A stretch of DNA of 32,082 bases. Origin: Rhodocyclales bacterium (GTDB lineage: Bacteria > Pseudomonadota > Gammaproteobacteria > Burkholderiales > Rhodocyclaceae). The notes under the pieces were generated by a model that was not told the DNA's origin, searched no databases, and was given only the letters and a program-made list of their open reading frames with translations. Location of the stretch: NCBI GenBank assembly GCA_026399415.1, contig JAPLQZ010000069.1, positions 1 through 32,082 on the forward strand. The letters are read 5' to 3'. The position numbers were made by a program, and so were the translations under genes. Shown here piece by piece: positions 15,773 to 22,983 of this stretch (position 1 is the first letter of the stretch; each line of letters begins with the position of its first letter).

Positions 15773-16070
15773 CGATGACTCCCTTCATTTCCTCGTGCGG
15801 ACCACAGCGGTAGCTGTAGGACCCGGGCTGCGCGAAGCTGCGTTGCCAATGCTCGTCCGGAAACAGGCGGTCCGATTCGAGTCCGTTCTCGGCGGGAAAA
15901 AGTACCGAGTGACTGGTCCGCTTCTCGCGGTTGACCCAACTTACCGTATCGCCTGCCTTGATGCGAATTTCCTGCGGAGAAAAGCGATAGTCCCTGATCG
16001 TCACCTCCACCGTTTGCTGGGCCGCCGCGCCAAGAGAAATCATCGCCAGCAATGCCATCGCTCGTTTCAA
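15762..16070 (-). CDS. Periplasmic cupredoxin (type 1 copper) in the nir operon
   Basis: This 102-residue protein has a signal peptide ending at Gly-Ala-Ala-Ala-Gln and a single plastocyanin-like domain. Type 1 copper ligands are visible: His in RTSHSVLFP and the Cys, His and Met in YRCGPHEEMKG. It is thus probably a small blue copper protein related to amicyanin or pseudoazurin, which can donate electrons to nitrite reductases. It starts with TTG at 16070: GGAGG lies 6 nt upstream (16077-16081), whereas the internal ATG at 16058 has no such site. It is transcribed between nirS and nirC after a stem-loop. Confidence 0.85.
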   Translation of the reverse strand: MKRAMALLAMISLGAAAQQTVEVTIRDYRFSPQEIRIKAGDTVSWVNREKRTSHSVLFPAENGLESDRLFPDEHWQRSFAQPGSYSYRCGPHEEMKGVIVVE

Positions 16071-16123
16071 GACCAGCCTCCACTGAAACTTCGGTTCCTG
16101 TCCGTGACATCTGGATATAAATA

Positions 16124-16151
16124 GGATAAAGGGGCTTGCGCCCCTTTGTCC
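16124..16151 (-). terminator. Stem-loop between nirS and the cupredoxin gene
   Basis: The core is AAAGGGGC (16128-16135), loop TTGC and GCCCCTTT (16140-16147). It extends outward to about 12 bp with one mismatch (or G-U pair). It lies about 86-113 nt past the nirS stop and before the cupredoxin. The bases after it on the minus strand (ATCCTATTTATA) are A/T-rich but not a clean T-run, so partial termination or processing is likely. Confidence 0.6.
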
Positions 16152-16236
16152 TTGCTGCCAATCAAGCTTTGCTTACAGCCGACAGGCTCGACGTCACTGG
16201 ACCGGCGTCAATCCCCGCTGAAACTTCACCCCAAGA

Positions 16237-17913
16237 TCAATAAATGTCGTGCTGCGTGTTGTAGACGTTGAACTTGCCGGTCGGGGTGATCATCTTCGGA
16301 TCGGTAATCACCTTCTTCATGGCCAGGGTCTTGTCGTCATAGACGACGATGGCGGACTGGTCGGTCTTGCCGCCCCACAACGAGATCCACACCTCGGAAC
16401 CATCGGCGCTGTATTCCGGATGCACGGCACGACGGGTTGCCTTGGTCACCGGCAGGCCGGAATCCTTGGCCACGTTGATGATCTTCTTCGGCTTCGACAG
16501 GTCGGCCATATCCCACACCGCGACGGACTCGGCGAGTTCCTTGTCCGGATTCTGCGGCGCGTCGGCCCACAGATTCTTCGACTTCGGATGGGTCTTGACG
16601 AACAGGTTGCCCGGCACGTGCTTGACTTCCTGCACCACCTTCCAGTTGAACTCCTTGAACTTGGCGTTCTTCTTTTCGTCGGACGGCGTGCTGATCAAGG
16701 TCACGACATCGGCGCCGAGGTGGCCCGTAGCCCAGACCGGACCGAACTTCGGATGCATGAAGTTGGCACCGCGACCCGGATGCGGAATCTTGGCCGTGTC
16801 GATCAGGGCAGCCAGCTTGCCCAGCTTGGTATCCACGGCGGCGATCTTGTTCGAGGCATTCGCCGCGACCAGGAAGTAGCGCTTGGAGGCATCCCAGCCG
16901 CCGTCATGCAGGAACTTGGCGGAAGCGATGGTGGTGGTCTTCAGGTTCTTGATGTCGCTGTAGTCCACCAGCAGGATCTGGCCGGTTTCCTTGATGTTGA
17001 CAACCCACTCGGGCTTGATCTCGGAGGAGACGATCGAGGCCACGCGCGGCTCGGGGTGATATTCGCCGTCCACCGTCATGCCGCGGGTCGACACCACCTT
17101 CAACGGCTTCAGCGTGTCGCCATCCATGATCACGTACTGGGGCGGCCAGTAGGAACCGGCAATCGCGTACTTGTCGTCGTAGCCCTTGAACTTGGAGGTA
17201 TCCACCGAGCGGGCATCGAAACCGATTTTCAGTTCGGCCACCACGGCAGGCTTCTCCATCCACAGGTCGATCAGCGACAGGCGGCCGTCGCGGCCGATCA
17301 CATAAATATAACGGCCGGACTTCGACATACGCGAAATGTGCACTGCGTAGCCGGTCTTGACGATGCTGCGAATTTCCTTGGTATCGCCGTCGATCAAGGC
17401 CACTTCGCCGGTGTCGCGCAGCGTCACGGAGAAGAAGTTCTTCAGGTTGAACTTGTTCATCTGCTTGGTCGGACGATCCTTGACCGGGACGATGACCTTC
17501 CACGACTCCGACATTTCCTTGAAGCTGTACTCGGGTGGTACGTCCGGGGTGTTCTGGATGTACTTGGCCATCAGGCCGATTTCTTCCTTGGTCAGGATGT
17601 CGTCGAAGTTCACCATGCCGCCATCAGTACCGTAGCCGATGATCTTTTCCAGACGATTCTGGCCGAGTTTAAGCGTGCCGCCTTCGGTCTTGGCGCCGTC
17701 CTTGGCCGTCTTGGTCCAGTGCGGCTCGAGGTTCTTGCCGGTGGCGCCCTTGCGCAGCACGCCGTGGCAACCCGCGCAACGCTCGAAGTAAATCTTCTTG
17801 GCCTGCTCCTTTTCGGCGGCGGTCAAGGTCGGTGCGGCTTCCTGCGCAAACGCGCTGCCCATGGCGCCGGCCATGGCAGAAACAGCAAATAATCCAAGTA
17901 ACGTCCGTTTCAT
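16237..17913 (-). CDS. nirS: NirS, cytochrome cd1 nitrite reductase
   Basis: This 558-residue periplasmic enzyme reduces nitrite to nitric oxide. It has a Sec signal peptide ending at Phe-Ala-Gln, an N-terminal cytochrome c domain with CAGCH at about residues 46-50, and the eight-bladed d1 domain. The YAVHISRMSKSGRYIYVIGRDG segment holds the His that ligates heme d1, and EYHPEPRVASIV and FMHPKFGPVWATGHLG hold the catalytic histidines. The length is typical. The ATG at 17913 has GGAGAG upstream. An FNR/DNR box lies about 115 nt before the start. It heads a minus-strand operon with cupredoxin, nirC, nirF, nirDL, nirG and the broken nirH. Confidence 0.97.
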   Translation of the reverse strand: MKRTLLGLFAVSAMAGAMGSAFAQEAAPTLTAAEKEQAKKIYFERCAGCHGVLRKGATGKNLEPHWTKTAKDGAKTEGGTLKLGQNRLEKIIGYGTDGGMVNFDDILTKEEIGLMAKYIQNTPDVPPEYSFKEMSESWKVIVPVKDRPTKQMNKFNLKNFFSVTLRDTGEVALIDGDTKEIRSIVKTGYAVHISRMSKSGRYIYVIGRDGRLSLIDLWMEKPAVVAELKIGFDARSVDTSKFKGYDDKYAIAGSYWPPQYVIMDGDTLKPLKVVSTRGMTVDGEYHPEPRVASIVSSEIKPEWVVNIKETGQILLVDYSDIKNLKTTTIASAKFLHDGGWDASKRYFLVAANASNKIAAVDTKLGKLAALIDTAKIPHPGRGANFMHPKFGPVWATGHLGADVVTLISTPSDEKKNAKFKEFNWKVVQEVKHVPGNLFVKTHPKSKNLWADAPQNPDKELAESVAVWDMADLSKPKKIINVAKDSGLPVTKATRRAVHPEYSADGSEVWISLWGGKTDQSAIVVYDDKTLAMKKVITDPKMITPTGKFNVYNTQHDIY

Positions 17914-18010
17914 CCTGCTCTCCTTTTTTAAGTGATCCCTGAGTGGTCCCGCGCCGCGCCGGCAATCAAGACCCTAGTAGCGCAATGGTCGCAAGAGTGC
18001 GCTTACATAC

Positions 18011-18035
18011 TGTCAAACTCCTTGACACGGATCAA
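18011..18035. promoter_or_regulatory. FNR/DNR box overlapping a small palindrome upstream of nirS
   Basis: TTGACACGGATCAA at 18022-18035 differs from TTGAT-N4-ATCAA by one base and is almost the same as the boxes upstream of nosZ. Its left half is also the right arm of TGTCAA-N5-TTGACA (18011-18027). It is the likely control site for nirS; the distance to the ATG is about 115 nt, leaving a long leader. Confidence 0.7.
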
Positions 18036-18056
18036 GTTCAATTATTGCTCGCGATC

Positions 18057-18079
18057 GATGCAAGTCAAGGACTTGCATC
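18057..18079. repeat. Perfect 10-bp inverted repeat between nirS and the cobalamin riboswitch
   Basis: Arms GATGCAAGTC (18057-18066) and GACTTGCATC (18070-18079) flank AAG. No T-run follows on either strand, so an operator is more likely than a terminator. It lies 22 nt from the nirS FNR/DNR box and about 60 nt from the btu promoter candidate. Confidence 0.75.
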
Positions 18080-18139
18080 ATCGAAGCACACAGGTGCCGG
18101 CTGCCACACAACAAAACCTGCCGGGAAGGAAGGTCGTCT

Positions 18140-18148
18140 TGCTATACT
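18140..18148 (+). promoter_or_regulatory. Extended -10 promoter for the btu transcript
   Basis: TGCTATACT matches the extended -10 pattern TGN-TATAAT with one mismatch and sits just upstream of the riboswitch. No good -35 is seen 17 nt upstream, which fits an extended -10 promoter. Confidence 0.55.
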
Positions 18149-18159
18149 GACGCCTGTTC

Positions 18160-18332
18160 GTGGTGCCCGTGCATGGTTTTCCGTGCCGGGTGAAACGGGA
18201 AGCCGGTGAGAGTCAACAACTCGATTCCGGCGCTGCCCCCGCAACGGTAAGGAAGTGCGGGTTCATCAAGAAGCCACTGGGACCAACCCGGGAAGGCGAT
18301 GAACCAAGACTTCCAAGCCCGGAGACCGGCCA
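18160..18332 (+). ncRNA. Cobalamin (B12) riboswitch
   Basis: Conserved elements appear in the family order: a GGTGCCCGTGC start, TGAAACGGGAAGCCGGTG, a CCGGCGCTGCCCCCGCAACGG block (split here around 18226-18246), the hallmark GCCACTG at 18273-18279, and the closing AAGCCCGGAGACCGGCC. Cobalamin riboswitches of this class bind adenosylcobalamin or a relative and switch off translation or transcription of the downstream gene. btuB follows after about 140 nt. A GGGGTT/AACCCC stem-loop at 18374-18391 lies in the expression platform; no T-run follows, so translation control is more likely. Confidence 0.95.
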
Positions 18333-18472
18333 GGGACAAACCAGCGAATGCGTTGCGGGGTTGCGGCGTGCCGGGGGTTTGTGCCAACCCCGACCAACAC
18401 CCTCACCTCTCAGGCATTCAATCGCCACCTACCGGCTGCGGGGACGCTCGCCGGGTTTTGGGAGTATTTTCC

Positions 18473-20542
18473 ATGCACAACCGTTTCGTCATCGCCGCCT
18501 GCGCGGCAATCCTGCTTTCTCCCGGATTTTCCATGGCTGCCGCCGATGAAGCGACCGTAGTCGTATCAGCAACACGATTTGCCGACAGTTCCTTGTCCAA
18601 ACCGTTGTCGGTAACGATCATCACCGCCGAAGACATCCGCGCCAGCGCAGCCACCCTGCTGCCCGAGCTGCTCGCCCAGCAGGCGGGAATCCATATGCAA
18701 GAGGTGAACGGCAACGGCGGCATCAGCGCAACGGTCGATATTCGCGGATTTGGCGCCACTGCAGGACAAAATACATTGATCCTGCTGGATGGCCGGCGCC
18801 TTACCGACATGGATCAGGCGAACGTCAATTGGTCCTCGATCCCGATGAGTTCCATTGAACGCATCGAGATTCTTCGGGGTTCCGGGGCGGTTCAATTTGG
18901 AGACGGGGCCAGTAGCGGTGTCATCAACATCATTACCAAATCTCCCGGGAGCGGCGATCAGACCGTGGTGAATGTCAGGTCGGGAACGTACAACACGCGC
19001 GAAGCCCAGGCTTTTCTGGCGCGAGGCCTTGACGGCTTTGGTTTTGCCCTGAACGGAAGCCACTACGAGAGCGACGGGTACCGAGCCAACAACCGTGCCC
19101 GGCAAACCAATGCCGGGATGAAACTGCAGTTCGACTATGCGCAAGGATCGGTGCAAGCGGGAATCGATGCCAACTGGATGACGATGAGGATGCCGGGCTT
19201 CCGCCAGGTCGAACCGGCAGTCAATCGAGACGATCTGGCAACCGACCGGCGCGGCACGCCGACACCGAACGACGACTCGGCCCGGCGCGGCAACCAGTTC
19301 TCGCTCGGCTGGCGCCATCGACTCGGCGTAGGAGAGTTCGCCGTCGACTACGCGCACCGGACGCGAGAGCAATGGATCTACTCGGATGCACGGCAATTCG
19401 CCCGTCTCACCGACATGACGCTGGACTCGTTGTCACCTCGCCTGCGACTGCCGCACACCTTATTTGGCAGCAAGGGCAGTTTCGTCGCCGGGGTCGATTG
19501 GCAGGGATGGGACTACCTGGCCAAAGACGCGGTGGCACTCCGCCTCATGGGGCAGCCCTACAGCAAAGTGGATGCAAGACAGAACAACGTGGGCATCTAC
19601 ATCCAGGAATCCCTGGATCTGACGGATCGGCTGAGCCTGCTCGCGGGCGCCCGCAGAGAGCGGCAGAAGCTGTCCGCGATCAATACCGTCGATGCAGGCG
19701 CCGTCTGTCCTTTCTTCTGGTGCCCTACCGTGGCGCCAGCCGACGCAGGCAACCAGTGGCAATCGGCATGGGAGTTGGGCGGACGCTACCGTCTGGACAT
19801 GAATCTGGCGGCCTTCGCCAAAGTCGCCCGGGCTTTTCGTTTCAACAATGTAGATGAAATCTACGAAACCGACGCTGCCGGCAACAACCAGTTCCAGTTC
19901 CTCCGTCCGCAAACCAACCGCCTCACCGAACTGGGTCTGCAGTGGCAGACAGCCAGGGGGTCCCTGAAGGGAAGCGTATTCCAGAACGACGTGCAGAACG
20001 AAATCCATCTCGACGCATTTACTGCCGGCATCGGCAACACCAATCTGCCGCCATCGCGCCGAAAAGGAATCGAACTGGAAACTGGCTGGCGACCCGTCGA
20101 TACGCTGCGTCTGAACGCTTCCGCCACGTGGACCGATGCGCGCTTCCTCTCGGGCGTTCTGCCAGGGACATGGGGGCTGATGAACAATGTGATCGCCGGC
20201 AAGAATGTGCCCCTGGTACCGCGACAGAAGTTCAACATCGGCGGCGACTGGGAGTTCCTGGCGAAAACCCACCTCAAGGCCAACCTTGCCTACGTCGGCA
20301 AACAGTACATGGACAACGACGAGGCCAATGATCTTGGTGTCATGATTCCGGCCTATACACTAGTCAACCTCAAGCTGGAACGGCAGGTGGACAGGTGGAC
20401 CCTGGCGCTCGCGACAAACAACCTGACCAATCAGAAATACTTCAGCTACGCCGTGAAAAGCCAGTTCAACGCCACCCGCTACAACGCTTACCCGCTGCCT
20501 GAACGGGCGCTGTTCGTTTCCGCCGCATACGCCTTCGAGTAA
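18473..20542 (+). CDS. btuB: BtuB-like TonB-dependent cobalamin receptor
   Basis: This 689-residue outer-membrane receptor has a signal peptide ending at Ser-Met-Ala-Ala, a TonB box candidate (EATVVVSA), a plug domain of about 120 residues (GISATVDIRGFGATAGQNTLILLDGRRL, then SIERIEILRGSGAVQFGDGASSGVINIIT), and a beta-barrel that ends in FVSAAYAFE. The riboswitch upstream and btuC and btuD downstream identify cobalamin as the substrate. The ATG at 18473 has GGGAG 8 nt upstream and begins the signal peptide; a longer frame from 18299 lies inside the riboswitch and is rejected. Confidence 0.92.
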   Translation: MHNRFVIAACAAILLSPGFSMAAADEATVVVSATRFADSSLSKPLSVTIITAEDIRASAATLLPELLAQQAGIHMQEVNGNGGISATVDIRGFGATAGQNTLILLDGRRLTDMDQANVNWSSIPMSSIERIEILRGSGAVQFGDGASSGVINIITKSPGSGDQTVVNVRSGTYNTREAQAFLARGLDGFGFALNGSHYESDGYRANNRARQTNAGMKLQFDYAQGSVQAGIDANWMTMRMPGFRQVEPAVNRDDLATDRRGTPTPNDDSARRGNQFSLGWRHRLGVGEFAVDYAHRTREQWIYSDARQFARLTDMTLDSLSPRLRLPHTLFGSKGSFVAGVDWQGWDYLAKDAVALRLMGQPYSKVDARQNNVGIYIQESLDLTDRLSLLAGARRERQKLSAINTVDAGAVCPFFWCPTVAPADAGNQWQSAWELGGRYRLDMNLAAFAKVARAFRFNNVDEIYETDAAGNNQFQFLRPQTNRLTELGLQWQTARGSLKGSVFQNDVQNEIHLDAFTAGIGNTNLPPSRRKGIELETGWRPVDTLRLNASATWTDARFLSGVLPGTWGLMNNVIAGKNVPLVPRQKFNIGGDWEFLAKTHLKANLAYVGKQYMDNDEANDLGVMIPAYTLVNLKLERQVDRWTLALATNNLTNQKYFSYAVKSQFNATRYNAYPLPERALFVSAAYAFE

Positions 20543-20580
20543 TAGTCATGTGCCCTGCCGCAATGCTTGCGTAATCGCCC

Positions 20581-21585
20581 ATGCCGACCCGCCGCCGTGC
20601 CCTGCTGGTCCTTGCCGTTCTGGTCGGCCTGGCGCTGCTTAGCCTGCTTGTAGCACTGGCTGCGGGCAGCCTGCCGGTCTCGGCCGGCGATGTCCTGTGC
20701 GCGCTGAGCGGGGAAAAAGGCGGGCTGGCGGTCGACGTGATCCGCGGCCTGCGTCTGCCGCGCGCGCTCGCGGCATTTGCCTGCGGCGGCCTGCTGGCGC
20801 TGGCCGGTGCGCTGATGCAGGTGCTGCTGCGCAATCCGCTGGCCGATCCTTATGTCCTCGGCATCTCGGGTGGCGCCGCCGTGGGCGCGCTGTCGGCCAT
20901 GCTGGCGGGCCTGACACTGGCCTTGATGAACCTCGCCGCCTTCGCCGGTGCGCTGGCGGCCATGCTATTGGTATTCGGCCTGGCGCACGGCGACAGCAGC
21001 TGGACCCGCTCGCGCCTGCTGCTCACCGGCGTCATCGTCGCCGCCGGCTGCGGTGCGGTGGTCGCACTGATCCTGTCGATTTCGCCGGACGACGGATTGC
21101 GCGGCATGCTGTTCTGGCTCATGGGCGATCTGGGGCAGGCCATCAGTCCCTGGCCGGCCCTGGTGGTGCTGGCGCTGGGTCTGCTGGTGACGCTGCCCTT
21201 CGCCCGCGAACTCAACCTGCTGGCGCGTGGCGACACACTGGCCCAGGCGCTGGGCGTGTCGGTGGGTTCCGTCAAGCACGGCATCTATCTGGTGGCGTCG
21301 ATGCTCACCGCGGTTGCCGTGACGACGGCGGGCAGCATCGGCTTCATCGGCCTGGTGGTACCGCACCTGGTCCGGCTGGCGATGATCCGGCTGGGCTGGG
21401 GCAACGACCAGCGCCTGCTGCTGCCTGCATCCGCGCTCGCCGGCGGCAGCCTGCTGGTCCTCGCCGACACGCTGGCGCGCACCGTGATCGCCCCGCAGCA
21501 GTTGCCCGTCGGCGTGCTGACCGCACTGCTGGGCGTACCGGTGTTTCTTTTCCTGCTCGGACGCCAGCCGAATGACCGCCAGTAA
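20581..21585 (+). CDS. btuC: BtuC-like ABC permease (FecCD family)
   Basis: This 334-residue protein has about ten hydrophobic segments and the FecCD/BtuC motifs GLRLPRALAAFACGGLLALAG, QVLLRNPLADPYVLGISGGA and GSIGFIGLVVPHLVRL. It forms the inner-membrane channel of the vitamin B12 importer. It starts 38 nt after btuB and overlaps btuD by 14 nt. The substrate is assigned from the riboswitch; by sequence alone an iron-siderophore permease would look similar. Confidence 0.9.
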   Translation: MPTRRRALLVLAVLVGLALLSLLVALAAGSLPVSAGDVLCALSGEKGGLAVDVIRGLRLPRALAAFACGGLLALAGALMQVLLRNPLADPYVLGISGGAAVGALSAMLAGLTLALMNLAAFAGALAAMLLVFGLAHGDSSWTRSRLLLTGVIVAAGCGAVVALILSISPDDGLRGMLFWLMGDLGQAISPWPALVVLALGLLVTLPFARELNLLARGDTLAQALGVSVGSVKHGIYLVASMLTAVAVTTAGSIGFIGLVVPHLVRLAMIRLGWGNDQRLLLPASALAGGSLLVLADTLARTVIAPQQLPVGVLTALLGVPVFLFLLGRQPNDRQ

Positions 21586-22375
21586 ACCCGCGATGAACGC
21601 GCCTTTGCTGGAAGCCGCACAGCTTGCGGTCAACATCGGTGGCCATCGGGTCTGCCATGACCTCAATTGGCGCGTTGAAGCCGGCGAGTCGTGGGCCATT
21701 CTCGGTCGCAACGGCGCCGGCAAATCGACGCTGCTCGCCACCCTGGCCGGTTTGCGGGCACAGGACCGCGGCCGCCTGAGCATCGCCGGCCATGCCTTGC
21801 CCCTGGCCAGCCAGGGCGCGGGAGCGCGGGCAATGGCCCGCGTCCGCGGCTATCTGTCGCAACACCAGATCGACCCCTTTGCCTCCACCGTGATGGAAAC
21901 CGTGCTGGTCGGTCGCCACCCGCATCTGGGCCGCTGGGATTGGGAATCGGCCGAGGACCGACGCATCGCCGGCGCCGCGTTGAATGAGGTTGATCTCGGC
22001 GGCTTTGCCGAACGTGAAGTACAAACGCTTTCAGGCGGGGAGCGCCAGCGCCTGGCCGTCGCGCAACTGCTGGGCCAGGAGCCGCAACTGTTCCTGCTCG
22101 ACGAACCGCTGACCCATCTCGATCTGTCGCATCAGGTGGCGGTGATGGAACTGTTCACCCGTCGCGCGACCGAGGGTGCCGCCATCGTCGCCGTATTGCA
22201 CGACCCCGGCTTCGCCGCCCGCTACTGCCGGCAGACCCTGCTGCTGTTCGGCAACGGCGAGTGGCTGGCCGGTCCGGCCGACGAGGTGATTACCGCGACA
22301 AATATGACCCGGCTTTACGGTCATCCGCTGCGCGAACTCTGTGCCGACGGCAACCGCTGGTTCGTGCCCGGCTGA
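21572..22375 (+). CDS. btuD: BtuD-like ABC ATPase for cobalamin import
   Basis: This 267-residue ATPase has Walker A GRNGAGKST at about residues 45-53, Q-loop LSQHQ, signature LSGGERQR, Walker B LFLLDEP, and a switch histidine in VLHDPG. It would power BtuC. The ATG at 21572 overlaps the end of btuC by 14 nt; an ATG at 21593 is possible but gives a shorter N-terminus. The substrate-binding protein BtuF lies about 7 kb away on the other strand (29607-30500). Confidence 0.9.
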   Translation: MTASKPAMNAPLLEAAQLAVNIGGHRVCHDLNWRVEAGESWAILGRNGAGKSTLLATLAGLRAQDRGRLSIAGHALPLASQGAGARAMARVRGYLSQHQIDPFASTVMETVLVGRHPHLGRWDWESAEDRRIAGAALNEVDLGGFAEREVQTLSGGERQRLAVAQLLGQEPQLFLLDEPLTHLDLSHQVAVMELFTRRATEGAAIVAVLHDPGFAARYCRQTLLLFGNGEWLAGPADEVITATNMTRLYGHPLRELCADGNRWFVPG

Positions 22376-22393
22376 GGCTTCCATTGCCGGCGC

Positions 22394-22410
22394 TTGACCG
22401 TCGTGGTCAA
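22394..22410. promoter_or_regulatory. Inverted repeat TTGACC-N5-GGTCAA upstream of the molybdenum hydroxylase genes
   Basis: Two perfect 6-bp arms flank GTCGT. It lies 19 nt after btuD and 87 nt before the 2Fe-2S subunit start. The arms resemble FNR halves but the spacing is wrong (N6 or more between TTGAC and GTCAA), so a different regulator, or a weak stem-loop, is likely. Confidence 0.4.
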
Positions 22411-22496
22411 TCGGGAAATACTTCTCTTGGCGTCGTCGGATCTGTTGTTCCCAGCTCCTGCGCCAATGGCAGCGTCACATCTCCACGGGAGGTCCC

Positions 22497-22973
22497 ATGC
22501 TCAAGCTGAACGTAAACGGCAAGCCGCACCAGGTCGATGTCGAGCCGGAGATGCCGCTGCTGTGGGTGTTGCGCGACCACCTCGGCCTGCTCGGCGCCAA
22601 GTACGGCTGCGGCGTTGCGCTGTGCGGCGCCTGCACGGTGCATGTCGACGGCGTGGCGGTACGCTCCTGCGTGGTGCCGGCGTCTGCCGCCGCGGGGAAA
22701 AAAGTGGTGACCATCGAGGGCCTCGCCAAGAGTGGCCTGCACCGTTTACAAGAGGCGTGGATCCAGCACGAAGTGCCGCAGTGCGGTTATTGCCAGACCG
22801 GCATGATCATGTCGGCGGCGGCGCTGCTGACAGAGAAGCCCAAGCCCTCCGACGCCGAGATCGACCAGGCGATGAGCAACCTGTGCCGCTGCGGAACCTA
22901 CACCCGGGTACGCGAGGCGATCCATGCCGTCGCTGCCAGTCCGGCATCGCCGGTTGCGGCGAAGAAAGCTTAG
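22497..22973 (+). CDS. 2Fe-2S subunit of a molybdenum hydroxylase (IorA-like)
   Basis: This 158-residue protein has a plant-type 2Fe-2S domain ([17 protein letters not shown], about residues 38-55, with the fourth Cys in VRSC) and a second helical 2Fe-2S domain (QCGYCQTGM and [13 protein letters not shown]). This is the layout of small subunits of isoquinoline 1-oxidoreductase, aldehyde oxidoreductase and nicotinate dehydrogenase. Its ATG has GGGAGG 5 nt upstream. It passes electrons from the molybdenum subunit encoded by the next gene. The natural electron acceptor is not encoded beside it. Confidence 0.93.
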   Translation: MLKLNVNGKPHQVDVEPEMPLLWVLRDHLGLLGAKYGCGVALCGACTVHVDGVAVRSCVVPASAAAGKKVVTIEGLAKSGLHRLQEAWIQHEVPQCGYCQTGMIMSAAALLTEKPKPSDAEIDQAMSNLCRCGTYTRVREAIHAVAASPASPVAAKKA

Positions 22974-22983
22974 GGAGGACGCC

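Noticed and set aside
15742-16161. 139-codon frame over the cupredoxin and the hairpin
   Set aside because: It is in another frame of the cupredoxin with no motif, while the cupredoxin has complete copper ligands.
16249-17892. 547-codon open frame on the plus strand opposite nirS
   Set aside because: nirS is certain on the minus strand, and the antisense product has a His/Asp/Val-rich composition with no recognisable motif.
18299-18472. Upstream extension of btuB
   Set aside because: It overlaps the riboswitch, and the residues before 18473 do not look like a signal peptide or receptor. The ATG at 18473 has a good ribosome binding site and signal peptide.
20581-22375. Iron-siderophore ABC importer instead of BtuCD
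   Set aside because: FecCD-type permeases look alike, but the cobalamin riboswitch and btuB directly upstream favour B12.
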